A DNA stretch of 64,000 nucleotides from Oceanospirillaceae bacterium (GTDB lineage Bacteria > Pseudomonadota > Gammaproteobacteria > Pseudomonadales > Balneatricaceae): contig JAHEDZ010000016.1 of NCBI GenBank assembly GCA_024640955.1, positions 22,677 through 86,676 of the forward strand. The letters run 5' to 3'. The notes beneath the pieces are model-generated. The model did no database searches and was not told where the DNA came from. It worked only from the letters and a program-made list of their open reading frames with translations. Position numbers and translations under genes: made by a program. Below, one piece after another: positions 20,278-29,473 of the stretch (its first letter is position 1; every line of letters starts with the position of its first letter).

Positions 20278-20685
20278 ATGAGTCAAAACGAAGCATCTAA
20301 CCCCCATCAGGGTGAAACCAACCAGACCAAAAACGGTTATCTGGCTCTGATGTCTCGTCTGGTGATTGATGAAAAACTGCCGGTCCGTTTTATGTATAAA
20401 ACCGTTCCCGAGCATCTTAACGATACCGGATGGCGTCTCTTTACCGGCTACGAGGATGAGGTCTTTCTCGCTGACGAGCAAGTTAACCTGATCCCAGTCC
20501 CACTCGAGCGCCTCGTACAGATCGACGACTCACTCGCACCACTATTAGAGTACAACGCTGGTACCGTATGGGAGCGCCACCCTGAATCCGACGGTTGGGA
20601 GCGTGTCTACGACTATAAAATTCCATCAGCCAATGTGGATATTGAGATCACTAACAATCCCGATCGATTTAACGAAACTCACTAA
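20278..20685 (+). CDS. DUF2185-domain protein (Imm33-like fold)
   Basis: 135 residues. The core ALMSRLVIDEKLPVRFMYKT, DTGWRLFTGYEDE and PLLEYNAGTVWERHPESDGW matches small soluble proteins annotated DUF2185. Related domains occur as Imm33 immunity proteins in polymorphic-toxin loci, but no toxin gene is adjacent, so immunity function is not supported here. Translation may be controlled by the hairpin at 20251-20276. Confidence 0.75.
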   Translation: MSQNEASNPHQGETNQTKNGYLALMSRLVIDEKLPVRFMYKTVPEHLNDTGWRLFTGYEDEVFLADEQVNLIPVPLERLVQIDDSLAPLLEYNAGTVWERHPESDGWERVYDYKIPSANVDIEITNNPDRFNETH

Positions 20686-20702
20686 CGCCAATTACAAAAA
20701 GG

Positions 20703-20730
20703 CTTGAAATCAAAATTAGCTAACCCCATC
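20703..20730 (+). promoter_or_regulatory. Sigma-32 (RpoH) heat-shock promoter of ibpA
   Basis: CTTGAAA at 20703-20709 and CCCCATC at 20724-20730 are separated by 14 bp, a near-perfect RpoH promoter. The predicted transcript starts near 20737-20740, giving a 5' leader of about 100 bases. Confidence 0.88.
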
Positions 20731-20740
20731 TCTATTCTTG

Positions 20741-20842
20741 TGGCAGGGGCAAAAGCACTGCCCGCTTACAGCGCTAGGCCTTCGGGGTGGCGCACAACTT
20801 GAAGATAGATACATATTGCTTTGAATTGAGGATATGACCATG
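20741..20842 (+). promoter_or_regulatory. ROSE-like RNA thermometer in the ibpA leader
   Basis: The 3' hairpin pairs CATAT (20812-20816) with ATATG (20832-20836) and the conserved UUGCU (20816-20820) with the ribosome binding site GAGGA (20828-20832), leaving the characteristic unpaired G opposite the Shine-Dalgarno. An upstream hairpin is capped by UUCG (around 20779-20784). This is the architecture of ROSE elements, which melt at high temperature to allow translation of small heat-shock genes. Confidence 0.82.
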
Positions 20843-21256
20843 CGTAATTTTGACCTTTCACCTCTCTACCGCTCAGCAATCGGTTTTGACCGCCTAGCTA
20901 ACATGCTAGACGCAGCAAGCCGCAACGAGCAGCAACCAAGCTACCCACCCTACAACATCGAATTAACCGGCGAGAACGCCTACCGCATCAGCATGGCGGT
21001 AGCTGGTTTTTCACAAGATGAGCTCGAGATACTGAGCGAAAGCGGAAATCTGGTCATCCGCGGCAAGAAAACTGAAGAGAAGGTTGAGCGCCAGTACCTG
21101 TACCAGGGCATTGCAGCTCGCAACTTCGAGCGCCGCTTCCAGCTCGCTGACCATGTACGTGTAGAGAGCGCGACCATCTCTGACGGACTGCTGCACGTTG
21201 ATCTTGTGCGCGAGATTCCTGAAACGATGAAGCCGCGTCGTATCGAAATCCGCTAA
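20840..21256 (+). CDS. ibpA: Small heat-shock protein IbpA (Hsp20)
   Basis: 138 residues. The start [19 protein letters not shown] is nearly identical to enterobacterial IbpA, followed by the alpha-crystallin domain ([34 protein letters not shown]) and a C-terminal RRIEIR with the I-x-I anchor. The ATG at 20840 is chosen over 20834 because GAGGA lies seven bases from it but only one base from the other. It holds unfolded proteins during heat stress. Its end overlaps the convergent gntR gene by four bases. Confidence 0.95.
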   Translation: MRNFDLSPLYRSAIGFDRLANMLDAASRNEQQPSYPPYNIELTGENAYRISMAVAGFSQDELEILSESGNLVIRGKKTEEKVERQYLYQGIAARNFERRFQLADHVRVESATISDGLLHVDLVREIPETMKPRRIEIR

Positions 21257-21921
21257 CTATTGGGAAAAAGCGTCTGCATTACCTGCTGATTTGAGTGCAC
21301 TATATGCAGACGCAGCAACTCGGACGCCGTCTTCACATCACGTTTGAAGGCGGCTTGCATAATCTGCTCATGCTCATCGACTGGGGGTTTAGTCGAACGC
21401 TCCACTGCATGACTGAGCGAGAGTCGACGAAAGCGTTCCGACTGATCATAGAGCGTTGAGATAAAGCGCAGCTGCCACTGCGATGGGCAACCACTAATCA
21501 GCGCCATATGGAAACGGCGGTTCTCACGCGTACGTTGTACTGCGGCCTCACTATCTGTTAATTCTGCCTGTTTACGCACGGCCAACTCGCGATGACGCGC
21601 CCCGGCAATACGCGCCTCCCAATCCAGATCACCCAACTCAATCGACTGCCTAAAAGCGTCCACCTCAAGCATCTCACGTAGGCGCGACACCTCAACAAAC
21701 TCCTCAGCCGAAATCGGCGCTGCCCAGTAACCACGTTGACCGCGACGGGTCACCAGACCTTCGGCAGCGAGCCGAGACAACGACTCGCGTACCGGTGCGG
21801 CACTCGAACCATAACGCTCCGCAAGCACAGCAATCGATAGCTTGGACTCAGGCTGAATTTCGCCCTCAAGGATATCGTTGCGTAGTTGCTGATAGGTTGA
21901 TGGATTCTCGATCTCTTCCAC
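21253..21921 (-). CDS. GntR-family transcriptional regulator (FCD domain)
   Basis: 222 residues. The N-terminal winged helix-turn-helix ([45 protein letters not shown]) is followed by an all-helical FadR/VanR-type FCD ligand domain ([35 protein letters not shown]). Regulators of this group usually repress adjacent catabolic genes. It is divergent from the kinase/oxygenase pair at 22207-23948, which is its most likely target. Confidence 0.88.
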   Translation of the reverse strand: MEEIENPSTYQQLRNDILEGEIQPESKLSIAVLAERYGSSAAPVRESLSRLAAEGLVTRRGQRGYWAAPISAEEFVEVSRLREMLEVDAFRQSIELGDLDWEARIAGARHRELAVRKQAELTDSEAAVQRTRENRRFHMALISGCPSQWQLRFISTLYDQSERFRRLSLSHAVERSTKPPVDEHEQIMQAAFKRDVKTASELLRLHIVHSNQQVMQTLFPNS

Positions 21922-22026
21922 GACTAAGCCTCAAAAAGTAACAGTGACCAAATTATCGCTTAAACTGCCAATTATGTTCTAGTTCTCAAAGCGGCTAAAA
22001 CGGTACTTTTTGTAATTAAGTGCTAC

Positions 22027-22128
22027 TTAATTGCAGCTAATGAGCGTCTCGGGGCGGTCTAAAAGCTCTAGCCCCTCAAGCAGTTCGCGGACTGAGTCAC
22101 TGTCCAACAAATTGTAGCGACCACGCAT
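22027..22128 (-). CDS. Possible 33-residue small protein
   Basis: ATG at 22128 with AAGGAG six bases upstream, then 33 codons to TAA. The peptide (MRGRYNLLDSDSVRELLEGL...) is charged, leucine-rich and looks able to form one helix. It lies between the gntR gene and the kinase, on the same strand as gntR. The ribosome binding site is much better than chance, but no family is recognised. Confidence 0.4.
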   Translation of the reverse strand: MRGRYNLLDSDSVRELLEGLELLDRPETLISCN

Positions 22129-22206
22129 AAGCGCTCCTTGAAATTTGGTTATGAACTTAGCCTGGGCTCACTAGCGCTAAACCGATGAATTGAGTACCCT
22201 TTGCGC

Positions 22207-23115
22207 ATGACAGTATACAACCTCGGCTCCATCAATATTGACCATATTTTTCGGCTTGATCACCTACCGCAAGCGGGCGAGACGTTGCTCTCCCGGGACT
22301 ATCTTTGCTGCCTCGGCGGCAAAGGCGCGAACCAAAGTTTAGCGCTAGCTCGAGGCGGAGCGAAGGTCGAGCATATCGGCCGTATGGCACTGCCTGATCT
22401 GTACTTCATAAATCAACTAAAACAGGCCGGCGTCAATCTCGGTTCAATAGATACCACTGCAGATACAACGGCTTCGGCGATTGTGATGGTTGACGACACC
22501 AGTGGTGAAAATCAAATTGTGATTAATCCTGGGGCCAATCAACAGATTAGCACTCAATCTATCGACTCTAGCTTAGCTAATGCAAAACCTGGCGACTGGG
22601 CACTGTCCCAGAACGAAACCAATGCGGTGCCCTATTTCCTTCAGCAGGCTAAGGAGCGAGGGCTGAAAGTCTGTTATAGCGCTGCACCCTTTGTTGCCGA
22701 GATAACCATCGAACTCCTGCCGATCACAGATCTACTTGTGGTCAATCAACTGGAGGCCGAGGCCCTAGCTGAAGCTCTTGACTGTACACTCGAACAGATA
22801 GACGTTCCCCATCTGGTGGTCACCCTGGGGGCTGAGGGGGCTCGTTATATTGGCAAAGAGGGTGACTGGGCACTCCCCTCTCCCAAGGTCAATGCGGTAG
22901 ATACAACAGGAGCGGGAGATACCTTCCTCGGTTTTCTGCTTGCGGCTTTGACGCAACAGCAGACGATAGGTGAGGCGATGCAGCTCGCCTTAAACGCTGC
23001 GGCACTGCAAGTAACCCGTAAAGGCACAGCCGATGCGATTCCAACTCTTGACGAGGTTAACGCGTTTATCTCTGACCAAACGAGCACCCGTTACAGTAAA
23101 AAGGAAGCTCAATGA
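22207..23115 (+). CDS. PfkB/ribokinase-family sugar kinase
   Basis: 302 residues. Ribokinase landmarks are GSINIDHIFRLDHLPQAGET at the N-terminus, GGKGANQSLALARGG, and the catalytic DTTGAGDTFLGFLLAAL with the base Asp. It phosphorylates a sugar or nucleoside with ATP; ribose is the default guess but the substrate is not readable. The ATG at 22207 is preferred to the TTG at 22201, though the ribosome binding site is weak. The stop overlaps the next start (ATGA), so the two proteins are probably made together. Confidence 0.87.
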   Translation: MTVYNLGSINIDHIFRLDHLPQAGETLLSRDYLCCLGGKGANQSLALARGGAKVEHIGRMALPDLYFINQLKQAGVNLGSIDTTADTTASAIVMVDDTSGENQIVINPGANQQISTQSIDSSLANAKPGDWALSQNETNAVPYFLQQAKERGLKVCYSAAPFVAEITIELLPITDLLVVNQLEAEALAEALDCTLEQIDVPHLVVTLGAEGARYIGKEGDWALPSPKVNAVDTTGAGDTFLGFLLAALTQQQTIGEAMQLALNAAALQVTRKGTADAIPTLDEVNAFISDQTSTRYSKKEAQ

Positions 23116-23948
23116 ACGTTAAACAGGTTGATTACAGCAGCGCGATAGCTGGCCAAGATCTTGTCACTTCACTGCACGAGTCAGGCTTTGCGGTACTCAG
23201 TAATAGTCCAATTACGCCGCAGCGCATCGATGCATTCTATAAGCTTTGGGCGGACTTCTTCGACGGCCACGAGAAGCACGACTACACTTTCGAACCGAGC
23301 AAGCAGGACGGCTATTTCCCGTTTCGCAGTGAGAATGCTAAAGATGCTGCGGCCAAGGATCTAAAGGAGTTCTATCACGTCTACCCCTGGGGCAAACTAC
23401 CGGCCAGCTTAGAGGGAGAGACCCGCTCCTTTTATGCCGATCTACAGACCCTCGGCGGTGAGCTGCTCAATTGGATTCAAACCCATACACCCGGCGACGT
23501 GACTCAGAATTTCTTCGAGCCCCTCGATAGCATGATTGCCGGTAGCGAGCAGTCGCTGCTGCGGGTGCTGCACTATCCACCGGTCAAAGGAGAAATTGAG
23601 CCAGGAGCCGTGCGTGCCGCTGCACACGAAGATATCAACCTGATCACCCTGCTCGTCTCTGGCTCTCAGCCAGGATTGGAAGCGAAAGACAAACAGGGTA
23701 ACTGGTTCCCGGTGACCGGCGACCAAGGCATGATTACGATCAACACCGGCGATATGCTGCAGGAAGCGAGCGGCGGGTACTTCCCATCGACGACTCACCG
23801 CGTAGTGAACCCTGATAGCGGCGCGAATGTGTCGCGCTACTCAATCCCAATGTTTGTCCACCCACGAAAAGAGGTGCGCCTGAGTGAGCGTTACACTGCG
23901 GGTGAATATCTTGATCAGCGCCTAAGAGAGATCGGCCTGATCTCGTAG
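23112..23948 (+). CDS. 2OG-Fe(II) oxygenase, isopenicillin-N-synthase-like
   Basis: 278 residues. The jelly-roll core has the iron triad in AAHEDINLITLLVS (His-x-Asp) and PSTTHRVVNP (His), and the 2-oxoglutarate-binding Arg-x-Ser in RYSIPMF. The N-terminus (LVTSLHESGFAVLSNSPI) is the usual DIOX_N-like segment. Members oxidise small molecules such as nucleobases, amino acids or plant-type metabolites. Coupling to a PfkB kinase and a divergent GntR regulator suggests a small catabolic or salvage pathway, substrate unknown. Confidence 0.87.
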   Translation: MNVKQVDYSSAIAGQDLVTSLHESGFAVLSNSPITPQRIDAFYKLWADFFDGHEKHDYTFEPSKQDGYFPFRSENAKDAAAKDLKEFYHVYPWGKLPASLEGETRSFYADLQTLGGELLNWIQTHTPGDVTQNFFEPLDSMIAGSEQSLLRVLHYPPVKGEIEPGAVRAAAHEDINLITLLVSGSQPGLEAKDKQGNWFPVTGDQGMITINTGDMLQEASGGYFPSTTHRVVNPDSGANVSRYSIPMFVHPRKEVRLSERYTAGEYLDQRLREIGLIS

Positions 23949-23954
23949 TCGGAC

Positions 23955-24018
23955 TTTTCGCGAAGCGTATTTCTCAATCCCTTAATGTCGCGCAATCGAG
24001 CTTCGCTCTAAAGCACTC
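23955..24018. repeat. REP-like inverted repeat
   Basis: The minus strand reads CTGTAGGAG at 24016-24008 followed by GCGAAGCTCGATTGCGCGAC; a weaker partner with TTTTCGCGAAGCG lies on the left. Same family as the elements at 31466, 44155, 51830, 56752 and 63914. It fills the gap between two converging genes. Confidence 0.5.
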
Positions 24019-24768
24019 CTACAGGGAATATCTAGATACGGGTTTCATACGCTTAGCGAAGGAGAGGAGCGAATAGCCCAACTCATCACTCAGCAGACGC
24101 GCGCGCTCTTTAAAGGCTTTCTGACTCAGAGCGGGCATCTGATGTGTCGCAAACAGCAACCAGTTCCCGTCGGGTGTCGTCGAGGTAAATAGATACTCGA
24201 AATGCTTGTCGAGTAGGTCGAGTACCTGGTCAGCGCGATGCTCGCGCCAGCAGTTTAATACTAACCAACCTTTGGGCTGCAGCCGTTCGATGCACGCCTG
24301 TAGAAAACGATCATCAATCTGCGTTTCACACAACCCTTGAGCATCGTAGAGATCGGAAAAAATCAGATCAAAACGCTTACCAATCGGCTCTTCAACGTAG
24401 TCTGCCGCATCCTGCACAACAAGCCTCATCGATTTTGAGCGAGGTAGGTAGAAGTATTTATAAGCGAAATCTACGACCGTTTGACGCAGCTCTACCACCT
24501 CTTGCTTCGCACCCGGACAGGCTGAGGCAATAGCGGTATTAAGTGAACCGGCACCTAGCCCAAAGCTGAGTACGCGTTTGGGCTCAATATAGAGAAGCGG
24601 CAGTAACATCGAGCGAATAAATGAGTATTGCGGATGAGCTGGATTAGCCTTCAGGATACAGCTCTGCTCATCCTCCTCGCCAAAACTGAGGAAACGGCGA
24701 TTGCCATCATCATAAACCGCGACCGTACCAAATCGATCTTGGTCGCGCGCCAGTTCGCAATGTTTCAC
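24019..24768 (-). CDS. Spermidine-synthase-like SAM-fold protein
   Basis: 249 residues. A Rossmann fold typical of polyamine synthases and methyltransferases: VLSFGLGAGSLNTAIAS (motif I), QEVVELRQTVVDFA, then DAADYVEEPIGKRFDLIFSDLYDA, which resembles the spermidine-synthase gate region. The first 60 residues replace the usual N-terminal beta domain only partly, so real spermidine synthesis is uncertain. The GTG start overlaps the stop of the upstream kinase (GTGA). Confidence 0.72.
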   Translation of the reverse strand: MKHCELARDQDRFGTVAVYDDGNRRFLSFGEEDEQSCILKANPAHPQYSFIRSMLLPLLYIEPKRVLSFGLGAGSLNTAIASACPGAKQEVVELRQTVVDFAYKYFYLPRSKSMRLVVQDAADYVEEPIGKRFDLIFSDLYDAQGLCETQIDDRFLQACIERLQPKGWLVLNCWREHRADQVLDLLDKHFEYLFTSTTPDGNWLLFATHQMPALSQKAFKERARLLSDELGYSLLSFAKRMKPVSRYSL

Positions 24769-25901
24769 TGCAGTGGCAGCTCACAGACTACGCAAGTACC
24801 TTTTCCGACAGAGCTACTCAGGCGCAGGTGACCGCCATGATTACGCACAATAGCTTCGGCACGACTCAACCCCATTCCCAACGCCGAGCCGATCGGCTTA
24901 GTCGTAAAGAAAGGATCGGTAACTCGCAACAGATTATCTGGTTCAATACCGCGGCCAGTATCCTCAACAACTAAACGGATATGGTCGTCCGCTTTAGACG
25001 TGCTAATTGAAACCTCACCGCCAGCCTGAACGGCCCATCGAGCATTGTCGACAAGCTCGATAATAAGTCGCTTCAATTGCTGCGGATCTGCAAAGATCGA
25101 GTTTTGGGAGTCAAGATCCAGTTTTACATCATCACCGGCGACCGATCGAATCAACTCATTGAAATCGAATGCAGGGTTCTTTTGCGGTATCTCGGCAGTA
25201 AACGATTGAAGGCTACCGACGATCGCTCCAATGCGCTCAGCACCGTTGCACATATCTACCAACATCTCTGAGAAGTCCTGCAGACTCTCAGCTAAATCAT
25301 CCCGCGTAACACAGGAGCGCACCTCATCAATTGACTCTGAGGGGTCCATCGCGCGCTGGAGGAGCGCACACACCGCGGGCATCTCCGCCTGCAAGAGCGA
25401 TAAGTTGGATTTAAGGAACCCAAGAGGATTGTTTATCTCATGCGCCGCACCGGCCGCCAACTGGCCAACCCCGGCATATCGCTCTGCCGCAAAACGCTTG
25501 CTGTTGGCTTCATCCAACTCAGCACGAAGCTCGAGAGTCCGCACTCCGACTTCTAGGCGAGCATTTATCTCTTGGGGGTTAAGCGGCTTGCTGATGTAGT
25601 CGTCAGCACCGGCTCGCAAACCCTCTGCGACATCGGCACTCTCGTTTTTGGCTGAAACCATTATTATATAAGTGTTGCTATGAGGGTATTTGTCACGAAT
25701 GATTTCACAGAGCTCAGGCCCCTGAATGTCAGGCATGACCCAATCGAGCAGAACTAATGTTTCGGTTAGGCCGTTAAGATCACTCCACTCTAGGAGCTGC
25801 TCAGCCGATTCAAAGAGATAGGGATCGAAACCGGCCTCGCGCACAAAGTAGCTCATGTGCTCGCGACTAACCGGGCTGTCATCGATGATTAAAACTTTCA
25901 C
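24765..25901 (-). CDS. Response regulator-histidine kinase hybrid (REC-HisKA-HATPase)
   Basis: About 378 residues, no membrane segment. An N-terminal receiver (VKVLIIDDSPVSREH; phosphoacceptor Asp in LLDWVMPDIQG; Lys in YISKPLNP) is followed by the HisKA-type helix with the phospho-His in GAAHEINNPLG and an HATPase domain (ELVDNARWAV, DTGRGIEP, GMGLSRAEAIV). It is a soluble REC-kinase likely receiving phosphate from another kinase. The GTG at 25901, with AGGA upstream, starts exactly at the receiver; the frame stays open to 25991 but that extension looks non-coding. Confidence 0.88.
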   Translation of the reverse strand: MKVLIIDDSPVSREHMSYFVREAGFDPYLFESAEQLLEWSDLNGLTETLVLLDWVMPDIQGPELCEIIRDKYPHSNTYIIMVSAKNESADVAEGLRAGADDYISKPLNPQEINARLEVGVRTLELRAELDEANSKRFAAERYAGVGQLAAGAAHEINNPLGFLKSNLSLLQAEMPAVCALLQRAMDPSESIDEVRSCVTRDDLAESLQDFSEMLVDMCNGAERIGAIVGSLQSFTAEIPQKNPAFDFNELIRSVAGDDVKLDLDSQNSIFADPQQLKRLIIELVDNARWAVQAGGEVSISTSKADDHIRLVVEDTGRGIEPDNLLRVTDPFFTTKPIGSALGMGLSRAEAIVRNHGGHLRLSSSVGKGTCVVCELPLQ

Positions 25902-26058
25902 TGGGCGATCCTTTCCCAAGAATAAGAATTTTCTGGATATTATCTGAGATAAGCTCAGAAACGAAGAGATAACAGCGCGACTAAAACCCAACGGTGGATG
26001 TAAATTTAGACCCGATCCTCACTTGCTAGCTCGCAAGCGAGGCCGGACAACTCTAGCC

Positions 26059-26478
26059 TTATGGGCGAACGTATGCGTAGCCTTGCGCCTGCAGTTCCAT
26101 CAAACGGACGACCCCCGAGCTAGTCATGGTAGTACCATCAAGCAGCGCTACTGTCTTACCCGCCTTCTTCTCCATCTTCGCGAGTGTGTTACCACAGGCT
26201 GCGAAGGTGTAGCTCTCATCCAACGAGAGCGCATCGATACGGTCTTTCACGGGGCTCTTCATCGTGTACATCTGTAAACCCGGGCCATACGCGACGATCT
26301 CGACTTTGACACTATCACCCTGCGCCTCGTAATGCTTCTGCACGTTCTGGGCGTTATTCAGCGCAATATTCATCTTCTGCGGATCATTGTCGCTGACCTG
26401 AATCGCTAGCTTGTGCTCTGCGGCACTGGCAATGCCGGCTAACAGGGACAGTCCGAGTGCAATAACAGTTTTTTTCAT
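26059..26478 (-). CDS. Periplasmic DsrE-family protein
   Basis: 139 residues with a clear signal peptide (MKKTVIALGLSLLAGIASAA, cleavage after ASA-A). The mature part (HKLAIQVSDNDPQKMNIALNNAQNVQKHY, VEIVAYGPGLQMY, ACGNTLAKM) is a DsrE/DsrF-like fold, a family tied to sulfur-carrier chemistry. One cysteine, in AACGNTL, occupies the usual active-site position. It lies 11 bp after the CheB-CheR gene in a signalling operon, so a sensory accessory role is possible. Confidence 0.83.
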   Translation of the reverse strand: MKKTVIALGLSLLAGIASAAEHKLAIQVSDNDPQKMNIALNNAQNVQKHYEAQGDSVKVEIVAYGPGLQMYTMKSPVKDRIDALSLDESYTFAACGNTLAKMEKKAGKTVALLDGTTMTSSGVVRLMELQAQGYAYVRP

Positions 26479-26489
26479 AGGTGTTATCC

Positions 26490-29429
26490 TTATTTTTCTT
26501 CTTCAACTAAGCCGAGCAGACTCACCATCTCGTCAGCGCCGCTCGCTTCTTTATTCTCCATTAGAACCGCTTGGTCACGCACTTTAATGACCGAACCATC
26601 TCGACGTTTAAGGCGGTAAGTTATATCCCAGCCTTCAGCGTCTTGATCCCGATACTGCGCAACAACACGTTCGCGGTCCTCGTTGAGTACTACATCCAAG
26701 AAGGTATCTGGATCACGAGTCAACACTTCCGACTTGCGCTGCAAGAACTCCTCCAAACGTGGGCTCACAAAAAGCACATCAGTCAGACCCCGGCGAGTAA
26801 CTAGAACACCCTCATCCATCACTGAGCCAACCGTCTGTAGCAGGTGCTGTACGTAGTCGGCACGGTCCTGAGACTCACTAAGCTTGGTCGTTTCGGTAAA
26901 CGTTAGAACCGCACCCGAAATAACTCCTTGGTCACGACGGTATGGCGATACGTTCATGAGATACTTCTCGCCTGGACGTTCTATCTGGCGCCGTGCAGGG
27001 GTGCCAGTGCTAATAACCGAGTCAATCAATGCACCAAAGTCGTCGATTTCAATATGCTTCGGCAGCTTGGTCAGCTTATGACCAATATCATCCGGCAAAA
27101 TACCAAACAGGCGAACTGTCTGAGGTGTGAAGCGAGTAACGCGATGATCTACATCGACAACAATCAAGCCCATATCCAGCGAGCGCTGAATGTTATTGAG
27201 CGTCTCGTTCGTATCGGTAAGCAGAATCGACTTGGCCTGCAACTCATCGTTGACGGTTGTCAACTCTTCATTGGTTGCCTGCAGCTCTTCGTTGGTGGTC
27301 TCGAGTTCTTCGTTTGAGGCCTGCAGCTCTTCCGTCGAAGCCTGTAGCTCTTCGTTGAGTGCCTGCAGCTCTTCGTTGGAAGTCTCGAGCTCCTCGATCA
27401 CCGCTTGTAGGTGATCACGAGTGCGGTCTAGCTCCTCCTCCAACTCAGTCAGCGCTCGAATATCCTCCGGAGTTATAGATTCTGCCCGCAAGGTTGCATT
27501 CGAGTTTGTCGACTCCAGACGCTTGAAGGTCATTAAGTAGATATGAGAATCGGTGACCGTATCGAGCAATTTGCGCACGATGATATTGACCGACGCGGCC
27601 GACTCCTCATTTGCAAAACGGAAGCGCACCATGTGCTCAACCTTCTCGGCATCGCTGCGCGCGCAGCGATTCACCAGAGCGCGGACCTCTGTCTGCAGCT
27701 GCGGGCTGGCAAGACTCACAATGTCAAAGTTGGCTTTACCCGGCTGAATCTGAAGAAAAGCGGAGACGTCCCCGAAGTACTCCATCGGTTGGAAGGAATC
27801 ATTCAACTGAATGGTCGGCGGAGCGTAAGTTTCGACCAGTACACCCCGAACTCGCTCAGCCAAGCGTGAAACGGGGGCGATCGACTTGCCGACACCTGTC
27901 TCTTGATGGTTCGACTTCGGTGAAAATGAGGCGCCAAAGCGACCATATGAGACCACGCCCGACTTACGACGGAAGATCTTGTTGGTCTTACTGACAACTT
28001 CAAACAGTTTCTCGCCTGTTGTGCCGCTCGATTCGGACTTACCCAAGAACAGGAAACCGCCCGCAGTCAGTGCGTAGTGGAAGTTGTTTACCAGTTGATT
28101 CTGAAGCTGAGAATTCAAGTAAATCATCAGGTTACGGCAGCTTATGAGATTCATTTTTAAGAACGGCGGATCTTTAATCAAGTCATGTCGCGCGAACATA
28201 CACATATCGCGAATCCATTTTTTCACGCGGTACTTACTACCTTCCTGATCAAAGTAGTTGTACAAGACTCTCTCGTCGAGATGCTCAATAACAGCATCCA
28301 CATACGCTGCATGACGTGCAACCTCTAGACTTATATCATCGATATCAGTGGCGAAGATTTTCACCTCGTAGCCACGAAGGGTTGGGCCTAGCCGCTCTGC
28401 TAGCATAATGGCAATCGAATAGACCTCTTCGCCCGTTGCACAAGCAGGTACCCAGATACGAATAATGCGCGTCTCTGCAGCCTGTTCGATGACGTTGTCT
28501 ATTACAGTACCAAGCGATGCAAATGCCTCCTCATCACGGAAGAAGCCTGTAACTGAAATGAGGAAGCTACGCTGGAGGATTTCGAGCTCTTCTGGATCGC
28601 CATCGATATGAGCGAAGTACTCCTCCATCGAGTTCAAGCGCAATGCCGCAATTCGACGCTGCAGTTGACGCTCTAGAGTCGCCTTTTTGTACTGTCTGAA
28701 GTCGACACCGGTGACTGTAAAGACTCGATCGATGATACCGTCCATCGAAACGACCTCATCCGCGTCGGCCTCCTCCTCTTTTAAACTTGGCATACCTGCT
28801 GGATGCTTGTGCAGCTCCGGCAGGTAGGCAGCAATCTCCTCAGGGCTCAGAATCAAATCAGCCGTGCGTGCACGAATGACAGAGTTTGGCATACCATCAT
28901 ACTTGGCCGTATCTGGATTCTGAACAATTGTGATACCGCCAGCGTCACGTATCGCACGACAGCCCTGAGTGCCGTCCGACCCGGTCCCAGACAGCACGAC
29001 ACCAATAGCCTGGTTACCAAAAGCTTCTGCAACGGAATTAAAGAGCTTATCAATCGATGGTTTGGCGCCGATATCGGTCGTCGGTACCTTAAGGTGGATG
29101 TGTCCATCCTTAACCACAATGTCTGTGTTTGGAGTGTTGACGTAGACCGTATCAGGCTTGATCAATGCGCCCTCGGTGGCGCCCACTACACGGTACGCAC
29201 AATCTTTTGAGAGCAACTCGACCAGCACAGAGCGGTGCTGCGGTGCCATGTGCTGGGCAATTACAAACGCAATGTACCCATTGGGCTTGCTTGCACGAAG
29301 TAGAGAGGTGATCGCCTCTAAACCGCCCGCAGAGGCACCTATCGCAACAACAATCAAATTCTGAAAACGTTTTTCATCCTGACTGTCTTCTACAATCTCA
29401 ACTGTCTGATTCTGCTCTTTATCTGCCAC
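26490..29429 (-). CDS. CheB-CheR-PAS fusion sensory protein
   Basis: 979 residues. CheB methylesterase comes first (about 27-205) with the catalytic Ser in [10 protein letters not shown], His in AQHMAP and Asp in [11 protein letters not shown]. CheR methyltransferase follows (about 235-490: [41 protein letters not shown]). A heptad coiled coil of repeated [17 protein letters not shown] units spans about 656-750, then two PAS domains to the end. No kinase domain or receiver is present. Such fusions methylate and demethylate partner receptors or act as signalling scaffolds; the kinase at 24765 and regulator at 29474 are likely partners. Confidence 0.92.
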   Translation of the reverse strand: MADKEQNQTVEIVEDSQDEKRFQNLIVVAIGASAGGLEAITSLLRASKPNGYIAFVIAQHMAPQHRSVLVELLSKDCAYRVVGATEGALIKPDTVYVNTPNTDIVVKDGHIHLKVPTTDIGAKPSIDKLFNSVAEAFGNQAIGVVLSGTGSDGTQGCRAIRDAGGITIVQNPDTAKYDGMPNSVIRARTADLILSPEEIAAYLPELHKHPAGMPSLKEEEADADEVVSMDGIIDRVFTVTGVDFRQYKKATLERQLQRRIAALRLNSMEEYFAHIDGDPEELEILQRSFLISVTGFFRDEEAFASLGTVIDNVIEQAAETRIIRIWVPACATGEEVYSIAIMLAERLGPTLRGYEVKIFATDIDDISLEVARHAAYVDAVIEHLDERVLYNYFDQEGSKYRVKKWIRDMCMFARHDLIKDPPFLKMNLISCRNLMIYLNSQLQNQLVNNFHYALTAGGFLFLGKSESSGTTGEKLFEVVSKTNKIFRRKSGVVSYGRFGASFSPKSNHQETGVGKSIAPVSRLAERVRGVLVETYAPPTIQLNDSFQPMEYFGDVSAFLQIQPGKANFDIVSLASPQLQTEVRALVNRCARSDAEKVEHMVRFRFANEESAASVNIIVRKLLDTVTDSHIYLMTFKRLESTNSNATLRAESITPEDIRALTELEEELDRTRDHLQAVIEELETSNEELQALNEELQASTEELQASNEELETTNEELQATNEELTTVNDELQAKSILLTDTNETLNNIQRSLDMGLIVVDVDHRVTRFTPQTVRLFGILPDDIGHKLTKLPKHIEIDDFGALIDSVISTGTPARRQIERPGEKYLMNVSPYRRDQGVISGAVLTFTETTKLSESQDRADYVQHLLQTVGSVMDEGVLVTRRGLTDVLFVSPRLEEFLQRKSEVLTRDPDTFLDVVLNEDRERVVAQYRDQDAEGWDITYRLKRRDGSVIKVRDQAVLMENKEASGADEMVSLLGLVEEEK

Positions 29430-29473
29430 GCTGTTATGACCCCCGGTGCTGTTTCATTACTGACACCCATCTA

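Noticed and set aside
20278..20685. Toxin-immunity locus based on the Imm33-like DUF2185 gene
   Set aside because: No polymorphic toxin, secretion gene or companion ORF is nearby.
27160..27460. Apparent 21-bp tandem repeats on the DNA
   Set aside because: They encode the heptad coiled coil of the CheB-CheR fusion, so this is protein repeat structure and not a CRISPR array or satellite.
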